Assembly: GCA_021846275.1 (NCBI GenBank)
Contig: JAJZBZ010000002.1
Span: forward strand, 186,001-250,000
Source: Acidobacteriota bacterium
GTDB lineage: Bacteria; Acidobacteriota; Terriglobia; Terriglobales; Acidobacteriaceae
Direction of reading: 5' to 3'
Length of the DNA stretch: 64,000 nt
This document shows, piece by piece, positions 11,337-20,259 of the stretch (positions are counted from its first letter, which is position 1; every line of letters starts with the position of its first letter). Below the pieces are notes generated by a model that searched no databases, was not told the origin of the DNA, and saw only the letters and a list, made by a program, of their open reading frames with translations. Both the position numbers and the translations under genes were made by a program.

Positions 11337-11350
11337 GTGACTTCAGTCAC
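11337..11350. promoter_or_regulatory. Crp-type operator GTGA-N6-TCAC
   Basis: GTGAC-TTCA-GTCAC is a perfect 14-bp dyad in the 85-bp space between the divergent regulator and ric. Its GTGA-N6-TCAC core is what a CRP-like recognition helix would bind. Its centre lies 57 bp before the ric start codon. Confidence 0.65.
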
Positions 11351-11400
11351 TGTCGCCGGTTCAGAACCCAACGTAGCATGAATCCTGTCTGGAGGAACGC

Positions 11401-12111
11401 ATGCACATTCAACCGGAAACACCCGTCCGCGAGATCGTCCTCGACGCCCCCTTCGCCATTCCACTTTTCGAGCAGCACGGCATCGACTACTGCTGCGGAG
11501 GCGCGCAGTCGCTCGAACAGGCCTGTCAGCGCAGCGGAGTCCCCGTCTCCGCGCTCCTCGACCAGCTTGCGTCGCTTACCCACGAGGAAGCGACCACGCC
11601 GGAACCCTGGCTCGCGGAGCCACTGCCCAGCGTGATTGATCACATCGTCGATCACCATCACGCCTACGCTCGTCAGCAGCTTGCCACCATCCTGCCCCTG
11701 TCCGAAAAAGTCACCGCGCGCCACGGCAGACTTCACCCCGAACTACCCCAGATCGACGAACACCTTCGCCATCTCGACACCGAGCTTAGCCATCACTTCC
11801 TCTGTGAGGAAAACATCCTCTTTCCTGCCATCCGCCGCCGCGCTGGGGGTCACACGCTCCTTCCGGACGTCTTCGGCAATATCGCCCAGCCCATCGCCCG
11901 CATGCTCCTCGACCACGAGCAGACCGGAGACGAACTCCGCACCCTGCGCGCGATCAGCAACGAGCTACAGCCGCCTGCCGACGCCTGTACCAGTTGGCGC
12001 GCACTCTATAAGGCCCTGCGCGATCTCGAAGCCGACCTCCACCGCCACATTCACCTCGAAAACAACATCCTGTTTCCTCGCGCCCAGCAGCGTGCGCAGG
12101 AGGCCCCATGA
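11401..12111 (+). CDS. ric: iron-sulfur cluster repair di-iron protein (RIC/ScdA/YtfE)
   Basis: A cytoplasmic di-iron hemerythrin-like protein that protects or repairs Fe-S clusters damaged by NO or oxidants. The N-terminal DUF542 domain has the cysteine pair HGIDYCCGGAQSLEQAC (about 27-43). The hemerythrin-like domain supplies spaced His/Glu ligands: IVDHHHAYAR, LSHHFLCEENILFP, LLDHEQTGDEL, HRHIHLENNILFP. Length 236 matches the family. A strong SD (GGAGG, 5 nt) precedes the ATG. Its last codons overlap nnrS by 4 bp (ATGA), so they form one operon, probably controlled by the divergent Crp-family regulator. Confidence 0.93.
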   Translation: MHIQPETPVREIVLDAPFAIPLFEQHGIDYCCGGAQSLEQACQRSGVPVSALLDQLASLTHEEATTPEPWLAEPLPSVIDHIVDHHHAYARQQLATILPLSEKVTARHGRLHPELPQIDEHLRHLDTELSHHFLCEENILFPAIRRRAGGHTLLPDVFGNIAQPIARMLLDHEQTGDELRTLRAISNELQPPADACTSWRALYKALRDLEADLHRHIHLENNILFPRAQQRAQEAP

Positions 12112-13427
12112 CACACCCGTCTCCACCACCCGCTCCCGACGACACTCGCGCGCTGGAATCCGCCAGTCAGCGCCTCGTAACGGCCTTCATCGCCACGGGA
12201 TTGCTTTTCCTGCTGTTGCCCGGCACATTTCTCGGTGTCTGGAATCTCATCGGCATCTCCAGCGCGCACTCACTCACCTCCATCACGCCCGCCTCACTTC
12301 AGGCTCACGGTCACGCTCAGGTTTTCGGATGGGTTGGCTCCTTCATCCTCGGTATCGGGTTCTACTCGCTCACCAAAATGCAAACCCTCCGCCGCTTCCC
12401 AATCCGATCCGGCTGGACAAGCTGGGCCGCCTGGACACTTGGCGTTCTGCTCCGCTGGATCGCAGGCATCACCGCCTGGCACTGGAGAACGCTTTTGCCC
12501 GCCGCCGGGATTCTTGAACTCGCCGGATTTCTGCTCTTCTGGCGCGCCGTACGTCGCCATCGCCCGGCTCAGTCCACCACCTCCACGCCTGCCACATCCA
12601 CGCCTGCCTGGATGCTCGCCGTCCTGCTTGGCACCTTCGCGCTGCTTCTCGTCCTCATCCTGCAATGCTTCGTGCTCATCCACGCGGCTCTGGCGGACTC
12701 ATCGCCCGCCGTGCCTCACGTCCTCGATCAGCAACTCGTCGTGTTCGCCGCCTGGGGCGTACTCGTGCCCACCATCTGGGGATTCAACGCGCGCTGGCTG
12801 CCCATCTTCGCCGGCCTTCGCGATCCCGACAGTAAAACCCTGCTCGCCGCATGCCTGCTCGCTGCGCTCGGTGTCGTCGCCGCTTTCACGCCGTGGCTCA
12901 CTTTCTCAGCCGCTCTCTTTCTCGTCGCCGCTACGCTCGCCATTCTCGCACTTCACATCTGGGAGCCAGCCCTGCGACCGGCGAAAACAGAGAACATTCA
13001 CCGCTCATTTCGCTTCTTCCTTCGTCTCTGCTACGTGTGGCTCGTCGTCTCCTGCCTGCTCAATCTCTGGGCGGTTATCGGCGACCACAACGGTGGCTTC
13101 TGGGGAGCAAGCCGCCACGCGCTCACCGTAGGCTTCGTCGCCGGCATGATCCTCACCATCGGTCCGCGCATCCTGCCCGCATTCTGCGGCATGCGCACGC
13201 TCCACCGACCCTCCTGGATGGCCGTCTCTCTTGTGCTGCTTCACGCGGGCTGCGCCCTTCGCGTCACACTTGAGCCGCTTGCCTATGAGGGTCTCTGGCA
13301 CGCGGCCTGGAAACTACTTCCCGTCTCTGCTTTCGTCGAGTTGAGCGCTGTCGTCGCCTTCGCGGCCAATCTCTTCGCCACGCTGCTGCAACCCCCGGCT
13401 CACATTACCCACGCGCGAACCGCGTAG
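12108..13427 (+). CDS. nnrS: NnrS family haem/copper membrane protein
   Basis: A polytopic inner-membrane protein of 439 residues with about 12 hydrophobic helices and the NnrS signature histidine motif LQAHGHAQVFGW (about 65-76). Later landmarks are a WGFNARWLPIFAG segment and ...HALTVGFVAGMILTIGPRILPAF. NnrS proteins counter nitrosative stress and are usually controlled by NO-responsive regulators, which matches the ric neighbour. Its start overlaps the ric stop by 4 bp. Confidence 0.92.
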   Translation: MTHPSPPPAPDDTRALESASQRLVTAFIATGLLFLLLPGTFLGVWNLIGISSAHSLTSITPASLQAHGHAQVFGWVGSFILGIGFYSLTKMQTLRRFPIRSGWTSWAAWTLGVLLRWIAGITAWHWRTLLPAAGILELAGFLLFWRAVRRHRPAQSTTSTPATSTPAWMLAVLLGTFALLLVLILQCFVLIHAALADSSPAVPHVLDQQLVVFAAWGVLVPTIWGFNARWLPIFAGLRDPDSKTLLAACLLAALGVVAAFTPWLTFSAALFLVAATLAILALHIWEPALRPAKTENIHRSFRFFLRLCYVWLVVSCLLNLWAVIGDHNGGFWGASRHALTVGFVAGMILTIGPRILPAFCGMRTLHRPSWMAVSLVLLHAGCALRVTLEPLAYEGLWHAAWKLLPVSAFVELSAVVAFAANLFATLLQPPAHITHARTA

Positions 13428-13477
13428 CGGAGGCAAATCGCGCGACCGTCACCCCAGAGACATCCCTCGCGAACCCA

Positions 13478-13836
13478 TCACCCATGATTCTGAATCCGCG
13501 CCATCGGCTCGCAGCCGCCCGGCTGCCGCACCACCAGTCCCGTCGGCAGCAGAATCCGCGTCGTCTGCCGTCCCTGCCCGGTCGCCACCTGCTGCGCCGC
13601 ATGCGCGCACTGCGAAAAAAACGGATCGCTCAGGCTCGGCACAATCAGCCCGATCATCCTCGACATGCGCCCTTCAGCGTCCGCGCCGCCTCATTCGGCT
13701 GGTAGTTCAGCCGCGCAACCGCCTCTTCCACGCGCCGCGCCATCTCCGCGCTCACATGCTTTTTCCCGGTGATCGCGCGCGAAACCGTCATCGTCCCCAC
13801 GCCCCATGCGCGGGCAACATCCGCAGTCGTGACCAC
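13478..13836 (-). pseudogene. LacI-family regulator remnant (frameshift plus internal deletion)
   Basis: Two adjacent frames together resemble a LacI-type repressor. The 5' part (13836 down to about 13670) encodes the helix-turn-helix and hinge (TTADVARAWGVGTMTVSRAITGKKHVS...LNYQPNEAARTLKG). It then shifts frame into GLIVPSLSDPFFSQCAHAAQQVA, the start of the sugar-binding domain. That jumps directly to the C-terminal RQTTRILLPTGLVVRQ segment and stops. The roughly 200-residue core of the effector domain is missing, so the gene is dead. Coding signal ends at 13478; no sugar-catabolic neighbours remain. Confidence 0.85.
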
Positions 13837-13982
13837 GGATCAAGAGTTGCTCGGCATTCGCATCCATCCTGACCCGTTCACCCTTGCTCGCGCGCTGCCC
13901 CACTCGCGTCGCCCAACCCACTCGTCAGGCGGAAGGGAATCACCACGCACAAGCTGCTGGACTGTGTCTTGCACGAGCCTGA

Positions 13983-14456
13983 TTACATATGGCAACTTGC
14001 GAGCCCGCGCTTTTCCAGATACCGCTGGTGATACTCCTCAGCCCGCCAGAAGGTCTGCGCCTGTTCCACCTTCGTCACAATCCGCTTCGGCGCAAACCGT
14101 CCCGCGGCCGTCAGCTCGGCAATCTTCGCCTCTGCCAGCGCCTTCTGTTCTTCGCTGTGGCAGAAGATCGCCGACCGATACTGCGTCCCCCAGTCCGGTC
14201 CCTGCCGATTCATCTGCGTCGGATCATGCAGCGCGAAGAACGCATCCAGCAGCGCCTCATAACTCACGCGCTCCGGATCAAACTCCACCTCCACCACCTC
14301 CGCGTGGCCGGTCCGGTCCGTGCAAACATCCTTGTAACTCGGACGCTCCATCGCGCCGCCCTCATATCCGACCGCCGTCGCCGTCACGCCTGGAATCTGC
14401 GCAAACGCCGCCTCCACGCCCCAGAAGCATCCTGCGCCAAACGTTGCCTTTTCCAT
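13983..14456 (-). CDS. msrA: peptide-methionine (S)-S-oxide reductase
   Basis: Repairs oxidised methionine (S-sulfoxide) in proteins using thioredoxin. The catalytic motif GAGCFWGVEAAF starts near residue 8, followed by GYEGGAMERPSYKDVCTDRTGHAEVVEVEFDP and WGTQYRSAIF, all MsrA landmarks. With the ATG at 14456 (SD GGAGG at 5 nt) the product is 157 residues; a longer frame to 14537 lacks an SD. The C-terminus has a further cysteine (SCHM) that could act as the resolving Cys. Confidence 0.95.
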   Translation of the reverse strand: MEKATFGAGCFWGVEAAFAQIPGVTATAVGYEGGAMERPSYKDVCTDRTGHAEVVEVEFDPERVSYEALLDAFFALHDPTQMNRQGPDWGTQYRSAIFCHSEEQKALAEAKIAELTAAGRFAPKRIVTKVEQAQTFWRAEEYHQRYLEKRGLASCHM

Positions 14457-14533
14457 CGTCGCCTCCGATAACTCCATCCTAACTCTCGCAGAGATCGCAC
14501 ACGCGCATCGCGAAGATCGAACAGGCGCGGCGC

Positions 14534-16300
14534 TCACGCATGCATCTGCCGGATCGCCCTGTCCACGGCCACCTTCCGCTGCGTCAGCGTCGCCACCTCG
14601 GCCCAGTCGCCGCGCAGCTCCGCCGCGCGGATCGTACCGCGCAGCTCCCGCTGCTCATGCTCCAGATACGCAAGCTCCAGCCCATGCAGCGCATCCTCGA
14701 CCGCCGTCGTCTCCGGGGCATCTCCCTCCTGCAACAGTGCCTGCGCCAGCAGCGCGCGCTGTCCGTCGTCCTCAATCGCCGTCATCGCGTCCACACCCTC
14801 TGCGCCGGCCAGCGCCAACAGCGCCGGAAAGCTGCCCAACCCCTCAAACCACTCCGCATGCGCCGCAATCGCCTCCGCCGCCAACTGCCAGCTTTCCCCG
14901 CGCGAGGCCAGTGCGCGAATCAGCACTCGCTCCACCTCGGTCAACCCGGAGATGCGCGTCTCCACGCGCTCCCGCCGCTGCATCGCCGCCTGCCGCAGCT
15001 CCTCGCGCAACACCGCCGAATCAATCCCCAGCTTCTGCGCCGCATCCATCGCAAACTGGTCCCGCTCCAGCCTGTGCCGCATGCGCCGAATATGCGGCAG
15101 CAGAAAATTCATTGCCTTGATCTTCTGCTCCGCCGACCCGCCCGGAAACTGCTGTCGCGCCCGCTCAATCAGATAGTCGCTCTGCCGCCGCGCCCCGCGA
15201 ATCGCCGCCGCATACGCCTCCACGCCGCGCTCGCGTATGAAGCGGTCCGGGTCCAGCCCGCCATCGAGCGTCACAATCTTGATTGCAAATCCTTCTTCCG
15301 TCAGCAGCGCAATCGACTTCTCCGCCGCATTCGCGCCCGCCGCATCCGGATCAAAATTCACCACCACATTCGTCGTATGCCGCTTCAGCAGCGCCACCTG
15401 GTGCTCGGTAAACGCCGTCCCGCTCGTCGCAATCACTGGATGAATTCCGCGCATAAACACCGAAATGCAGTCCATCTGGCCCTCCACCAGCAGCGCAAAC
15501 TCCATCTGCCGCATCGCCGCCTTCGCCTTGTCCAGATTGAACAAGACATGCCCCTTGGAATAGAGCGGCGTCTCCGGCGAATTCAGATACTTCGGCCCCG
15601 CCTTGTCGCCCGTGGCCAGCGCCCGCGCCGTGAAGGCAATCACGCGCCCGCTCTCATTCGAGATCGGAAACGTGATCCGATTGCGAAAGCGATCATAGAG
15701 CCGCCCCGGCACCGCATTCCCCGCTGCGTCCTCCTGCTCGCGCGCGCTGAACAACCCCGACGCCCGCAGCGCAGCCTCGTCGGCCAGCGAACTCAGGTGA
15801 TCCCGCAGCGCGTTGAAGTTGTCCGGCGCATACCCGATGCGAAACGTCTGCGCCGCCTCGGGCGTCACCCCTCGCTCGGCCAGATACGCCCGCGCCGCTG
15901 CTCCCGCCGGCGTCTGCAACTGCTGCTGAAACCACCCCGTCGCCGCCTCATGCAGATCGAGCAGCTTCCGCCGCAGCGCCGCCTCGGCCGCTTCCTCCGC
16001 GGAGTGAAACTCACGCTTCGGCAGCGCCACGCCGCACTTCTGCGCGACCATCCTCACCGCTTCCGGAAAACTCACATTCTCCATCCGCGCCACAAAGCTG
16101 AAGACATCCCCGGATGCCCCGCAGCCGAAGCAGTGATAGAACTGCCGCGTCGCATGGACAGAAAACGACGGCGACTTCTCCTTGTGAAACGGACACAGCC
16201 CGGAGTAGTTCTGCGCACCGGCCTTGCGCAGCCGCAGATATCCGCCGATCACCTGCACGATGTCGGCCCGCTGCTTCACCTCTTGAGTAAAATCCTGCAT
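14534..16300 (-). CDS. dnaG: DNA primase
   Basis: Makes RNA primers for replication with DnaB. About 588 residues. An N-terminal CHC2 zinc ribbon (CPFHKEKSPSFSVHATRQFYHCFGCGASGDVFSFV), then the catalytic core with GRVIAFTARAL and the TOPRIM motifs LVEGQMD and NFDPDAAG, and a C-terminal helicase-binding region with weaker conservation. The start at 16300 (MQDFTQEVKQRADIVQVIGGY) fits the family; the frame is open upstream to 16369 but without family residues. The SD is poor. dnaB lies in the window at 39.5 kb. Confidence 0.96.
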   Translation of the reverse strand: MQDFTQEVKQRADIVQVIGGYLRLRKAGAQNYSGLCPFHKEKSPSFSVHATRQFYHCFGCGASGDVFSFVARMENVSFPEAVRMVAQKCGVALPKREFHSAEEAAEAALRRKLLDLHEAATGWFQQQLQTPAGAAARAYLAERGVTPEAAQTFRIGYAPDNFNALRDHLSSLADEAALRASGLFSAREQEDAAGNAVPGRLYDRFRNRITFPISNESGRVIAFTARALATGDKAGPKYLNSPETPLYSKGHVLFNLDKAKAAMRQMEFALLVEGQMDCISVFMRGIHPVIATSGTAFTEHQVALLKRHTTNVVVNFDPDAAGANAAEKSIALLTEEGFAIKIVTLDGGLDPDRFIRERGVEAYAAAIRGARRQSDYLIERARQQFPGGSAEQKIKAMNFLLPHIRRMRHRLERDQFAMDAAQKLGIDSAVLREELRQAAMQRRERVETRISGLTEVERVLIRALASRGESWQLAAEAIAAHAEWFEGLGSFPALLALAGAEGVDAMTAIEDDGQRALLAQALLQEGDAPETTAVEDALHGLELAYLEHEQRELRGTIRAAELRGDWAEVATLTQRKVAVDRAIRQMHA

Positions 16301-16437
16301 CGGGAACCAGAATAGCCCGTCCGCCAGCGCCGCGTCGCCACGCTTCAGAGTTGGCTCAGATCGAAACACTCCCGCTGACCAAGGTCACATGCAGAAGCAC
16401 CCGCTTTACGCCGATAACTGGAATGAGGAGAACTGTC

Positions 16438-17376
16438 ATGGCCCGCGGCAAAGCCTTTGCCGATCGTTGGATGCCCATCCCCATCGCAGGCAGGCCCACC
16501 GAAGAGCAGCATGCCCGCCTGCGCGTCGCCCTCGAACAGGCACTCGCCGCCGCCGTGCCCGAAATCGTCCAGCAGCTCGACCGTCGCGGCATCCTCCGCC
16601 TGCTCGATGACGAAATGCAACTCACGCGCGAGATGTCCGACCAGATCGGCCAGCTCGTGCGCCAGCGCGCGCTTCGCTTCGAGCAGTTTCCCGCCGAAGA
16701 GGTCGCCAGCGATAAGCAATACGGCGCGGGCTATCGCGTCAAGCCAATCCCCGGCCAGGTCACGCTCCTCCGCGAGGCCTTCCCGGAGCTGAAAGATGCC
16801 CGCTGCAACGAAATGATGGCCCGTTACGACCTGCCCGACGGAGCCGAAGCCTGGTTCGCCATTCCGCGCTGGCAGACGCTCGCGCCCACCTACACCGCAG
16901 CCATCGAACGCGTCTTCGCCGTCCTCGCCACGCGCCGTCGCTTCGAAAATCGCATCTCCGGCAAGATGGCAGCCGAATACCTGCGCGAATCCGACCGCGC
17001 CGCCCAGGCATGGAACCTCATCGGCAACTCCCAGGAAGGGGCTGACATTCTCGTCGTCCCCGCTCAGGCCGGCCTTCGCCATCGCGGTCGCAGCGCACGC
17101 CGCGCCGCCGCCATGATGGACTCGAACGAATTCGGCCTCGGCGCATTCGCCACCGCCATTCTCCTTCTGCTTCATCCCGAGCGCGTCACCGGCGGCGAAA
17201 CCCTCATGATCGACGCCAGCGGCGACGAATACTCCCTGCTCGGCAACGGCGAATACACCCGCGTTCCGCTCTTTGACTCCGGCATCTCCGGCCTCGAATT
17301 CAGCGTCTTCTACCGCGAACGCGCCCGACCCATGTGGGGCACTCCCTCCGGCTTCGTCGTCCAGATCGTCGCATAA
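16438..17376 (+). CDS. conserved hypothetical protein (312 aa)
   Basis: Not recognised. The start at 16438 has a good SD (GAGGAG, 7 nt). Mostly soluble and Ala/Arg-rich, with a cluster of Met/Asp residues (MMDSNEFGLGAFATAILLLLHPERVTGGETLMIDASGDEY) and an aromatic C-terminus. No signal peptide, no clear enzyme motif. It is divergent from dnaG with 137 bp between start codons. Codon use and composition match the neighbours. Confidence 0.75.
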   Translation: MARGKAFADRWMPIPIAGRPTEEQHARLRVALEQALAAAVPEIVQQLDRRGILRLLDDEMQLTREMSDQIGQLVRQRALRFEQFPAEEVASDKQYGAGYRVKPIPGQVTLLREAFPELKDARCNEMMARYDLPDGAEAWFAIPRWQTLAPTYTAAIERVFAVLATRRRFENRISGKMAAEYLRESDRAAQAWNLIGNSQEGADILVVPAQAGLRHRGRSARRAAAMMDSNEFGLGAFATAILLLLHPERVTGGETLMIDASGDEYSLLGNGEYTRVPLFDSGISGLEFSVFYRERARPMWGTPSGFVVQIVA

Positions 17377-17519
17377 CTGCCGTCGGATTTCCTCGCGCCT
17401 GAATCCGTTGCCGTTCGCCCGCATCTCTTCTGCGTGGAGCCAGGTTTGCTCCGCGAACCCGACCCGCCTGCGCAATCTGCGTAAGATCAGGTCAGGCACC
17501 ACTCAGGAGACAGCACCCC

Positions 17520-18134
17520 ATGCCGCTCAGCGCCGAAGAACTGCACGCCAACAAGAAAATCCCCACCCCCGGCATGCTCGCCGCCATCGCTCAGCGCTGG
17601 AGTCCGCGCGCTTACTCGGATCACGCCGTCGCCCCCGCCGATCTCAAACTCATCCTCGAAGCCGCCCGCTGGTCCGCATCCAGCAGCAACGGCCAGCCCT
17701 GGCGCTTTCTCGTCGGCAGAAAAGGCGACCCAACCTTCGACCGCATCGCCGCGACGCTCGTTCCCTTCAACCAGGCCTGGGCACCGCTTGCTCCCGTGCT
17801 CATCCTCGCCTACGCCGTGGCCAAAACCCCGCACGGCAACCCCAATCCCTACGCGCTCTTTGACCTCGGCCAATCCGTCGCCCAAATCTCCATTCAGGCC
17901 GCCGCGCTCGGCCTCGCCACCCACTCGATGGGCGGCTTTGACCGCGCCGCCGCGCAATCCCTGATCGGCCCGGCTGAAGATTTCCTGCCCGGCGTCGTCC
18001 TCGCTCTCGGCTACCCCGGCGACCCCGCTCAGATCACCGACGCCAACCTCCACGCCTCCGAACTGGCCGCGCGTGCCCGCAAGCCGCTCGAAGAAATCGC
18101 CTTCCTCTCACCCGGAGAACCCTTTCAGTTCTAG
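17520..18134 (+). CDS. nitroreductase family protein
   Basis: A 204-residue FMN-dependent oxidoreductase of the NfnB/NADH-oxidase fold. FMN-contact motifs are visible: RWSPRAYSDHAV near residue 27, ARWSASSSNGQPWRFLV near residue 53, and the LGQSVAQISIQAAALGLATHSMGGFD helix. Substrate cannot be told. The SD (AGGAG) is 11 nt before the ATG, a little long. It stands alone between an unknown protein and a YdcF-like protein. Confidence 0.9.
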   Translation: MPLSAEELHANKKIPTPGMLAAIAQRWSPRAYSDHAVAPADLKLILEAARWSASSSNGQPWRFLVGRKGDPTFDRIAATLVPFNQAWAPLAPVLILAYAVAKTPHGNPNPYALFDLGQSVAQISIQAAALGLATHSMGGFDRAAAQSLIGPAEDFLPGVVLALGYPGDPAQITDANLHASELAARARKPLEEIAFLSPGEPFQF

Positions 18135-18179
18135 CCCAGCCACTCCTCAACCCCCGCGCAGGCTACTCTAAAACCAGCC

Positions 18180-18872
18180 ATGCCCGCGCCCCGCAAACCC
18201 GCACGCCGACATCCATCCCGCCGCAAGCCGCAAGTCGGTCGCAAGCTCAAATTCCTGCGCGCCGCAGCATTGGCCATCGCAGCCGTCGCCGCGCTGCTCG
18301 CGTGGTCCTGGCTCGATCTCCACTTCGCGCCGCAACCAACCGCAGCCGCAGCCGGTCCCGTTGATGCGCTCATCGTCCTCGGCTCACCCGCCGACTCTGA
18401 CGGCAACCCCAAACCAGCCATGCAGGACCGCGTCAACGAAGCCGTCGCCGAATATGAGCGAGGCACAGCCAACCGCATCGTCTTCTCCGGCGGAGCCGCC
18501 CACAACCGCTTTGTCGAGGCCGACGTCATGGCCCGCGCCGCCATCGCTCAGGGTGTGCCGCCCTCGGCCATCTACCGCGACCGCGCCTCGCGGGACACCA
18601 TCCAGAACCTCTGTAACTCGCTCGCCCTCGCCCGCTCGAACGGCTGGCGCTCGGTCGAGGTCATCAGCGGCCCCGCTCACCTGCCGCGCGTCCGCCTGCT
18701 GCTTGCTTCGAGCGACTTCTCAGGCGACCTCCGCTGGCGCACTCACCCTGCGCCGGAGATCAACACTCCGGCCTATTACCGCACGCTCGCTCCGGCTTAC
18801 GAACTCCTCAGCACCGCGCACTACCTTCTCTGGTCGCGCTGGACTGAATCCTGCCCGGCATTGACCAACTGA
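18180..18872 (+). CDS. YdcF/ElyC-like DUF218 membrane-anchored protein
   Basis: A 230-residue protein with a basic N-terminus (RKPARRHPSRRKPQVGRK), one membrane helix (about 25-45) and a DUF218 domain. The nucleotide-fold strand VDALIVLGSPADSDG, RIVFSGGAAHN and SRDTIQNLCNSLALARSNGW match the family. The domain faces the periplasm by the positive-inside rule. DUF218 proteins are linked to envelope or polysaccharide biology, but the reaction is unknown. Confidence 0.82.
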   Translation: MPAPRKPARRHPSRRKPQVGRKLKFLRAAALAIAAVAALLAWSWLDLHFAPQPTAAAAGPVDALIVLGSPADSDGNPKPAMQDRVNEAVAEYERGTANRIVFSGGAAHNRFVEADVMARAAIAQGVPPSAIYRDRASRDTIQNLCNSLALARSNGWRSVEVISGPAHLPRVRLLLASSDFSGDLRWRTHPAPEINTPAYYRTLAPAYELLSTAHYLLWSRWTESCPALTN

Positions 18873-18895
18873 CACGAAATTATGAGGATGAAAAC

Positions 18896-19618
18896 TCAGG
18901 CGCGAACGGTCGATTTCTGTTTTGCCGTCTGCGCCGCGCCCACCGCCGCGCTGTCGGCCACCAGTTCCCCATCCCGAATCTGCAAAATCCGGTCCGCCAC
19001 CGCAGCCGCTTCCATGTTGTGCGTAATCATCAGCACCGTCTGACCCAGTTCGCGATTCGACCGCCGCAGCATCGCCAGCACCGCGTCTGAGTTCCTGGTG
19101 TCCAGATTTCCCGTCGGCTCATCCGCCAGCAGAATCGCCGGCCGCGTAATCAGCGCCCGCGCTATCGCCACCCGCTGCTGCTCCCCGCCCGACAACTCCG
19201 ACGGACGATGCTCCAGACGGCCCTGAATCGACAGCATCGAGCACAGCGAATCCAGATATCCGCGATCCATCGGCCTTCTGCCGCACCCAATCTCGTGCGC
19301 CACCTCGATATTCCCCAGCGCACTCAGCGACTGCAGCAGATTGAACCGCTGAAAGACAAACCCGATCCGCTGCTTCCTCAGCCGCGTCCGCTCCGCGTCC
19401 GGCAGCCGACCAAAGTCCACCCCATCCAGAAAAACTGATCCGGAAGTCGCATGCGTCATCCCGCCCAGCAGATAAAACAGCGACGATTTGCCCGACCCCG
19501 ACGGACCCACAATCGCCACAAACTGCCCGCGCGGAACCTCGAAGCTGATGCCGCGCACGGCCTCCACTTCCAGATGCCCCGAGCGATAGACCTTCCTCAG
19601 CTCACGGGCCTCAATCAT
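18896..19618 (-). CDS. ABC transporter ATP-binding protein (MacB/LolD type)
   Basis: A 240-residue ATPase with Walker A GPSGSGKSS, Q-loop VFQRFNLLQ, signature LSGGEQQRVAIARAL, Walker B ILLADEPTGNLD and the H-loop THNME, the profile of the LolD/MacB/DevA group that works with FtsX-type permeases. No permease is adjacent. A longer start at 19681 overlaps the stop of the toxin gene (TGATG), so coupling to that gene is possible; the shorter start fits the family N-terminus (MIEARELRKVYRSG). The lone FtsX-type permease at 56.5 kb is a candidate partner. Confidence 0.9.
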   Translation of the reverse strand: MIEARELRKVYRSGHLEVEAVRGISFEVPRGQFVAIVGPSGSGKSSLFYLLGGMTHATSGSVFLDGVDFGRLPDAERTRLRKQRIGFVFQRFNLLQSLSALGNIEVAHEIGCGRRPMDRGYLDSLCSMLSIQGRLEHRPSELSGGEQQRVAIARALITRPAILLADEPTGNLDTRNSDAVLAMLRRSNRELGQTVLMITHNMEAAAVADRILQIRDGELVADSAAVGAAQTAKQKSTVRA

Positions 19619-19680
19619 TGCTGTTGATAACGGCGAATCCACCCTCGTATTGTAAACCGCTACCGCCTGAGTCCCGCCCA

Positions 19681-20259
19681 TCACCCCGTCGCCGTCAGCA
19701 GCCACTTCGGAATTGGCTTCTGCCATCGCACCCGCTTTCCGTTCTCATAAACCGCCACGAGACGAAACGGACAGCGCAAGTCCCCGTTGTCAAACACCCA
19801 CACCTGCGGCACCTCGCGCAATGCGGCTCTCAGATTCGCCATCACGCGCGGATACCGCGACTCCAGCTTCTCCGTCGGAACATCATGTCCGCCCTGCGAA
19901 ACCCGCATCGCCACCCGCTGCTCGCTCGTCTCCGCGTCCTCAATCCCGATGAAACACAGCAACACTGCATATCCCGCAGCCGCCGCATCCTTCAGAAACG
20001 CGAGCTTCCCGCCCGCCGGATCCGAAAACACCGTCTCGAAGACAAAGCTCTCCCGCTGCCTGACCAGTTCCCGCCGGATCGACTCCGCCACCCGCGCCGC
20101 CTCATACGCGCCCATCCCCAGCTCGCGCCCCAACACATCCGCGTTCACAAATCGCAAGCCTGCAGCCGCCAGATGCGCGTGATAAAACGTCGATTTTCCC
20201 GCCCCATTCGGGCCGGCCAGCGCCACCACCACCGGGCGACCATCCAGCGGCAGCTTCAT
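19681..20259 (-). CDS. zeta-toxin-like P-loop kinase
   Basis: A 192-residue P-loop protein starting MKLPLDGRPVVVALAGPNGAGKST. Walker A (GPNGAGKST) is followed by FVNADVLGRELG and a conserved RRELVRQRESFVFETVFSDP segment, as in zeta-toxin-like ATPases; such toxins phosphorylate UDP-GlcNAc. It overlaps the ParD-like gene by 4 bp (ATGA), the usual toxin-antitoxin layout. Toxicity is inferred; housekeeping relatives of this fold exist. Confidence 0.8.
   Translation of the reverse strand: MKLPLDGRPVVVALAGPNGAGKSTFYHAHLAAAGLRFVNADVLGRELGMGAYEAARVAESIRRELVRQRESFVFETVFSDPAGGKLAFLKDAAAAGYAVLLCFIGIEDAETSEQRVAMRVSQGGHDVPTEKLESRYPRVMANLRAALREVPQVWVFDNGDLRCPFRLVAVYENGKRVRWQKPIPKWLLTATG

Noticed and set aside
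16301-16369. Longer DnaG start at 16369
   Set aside because: Extra residues do not match primase; the conserved N-terminus starts at 16300.
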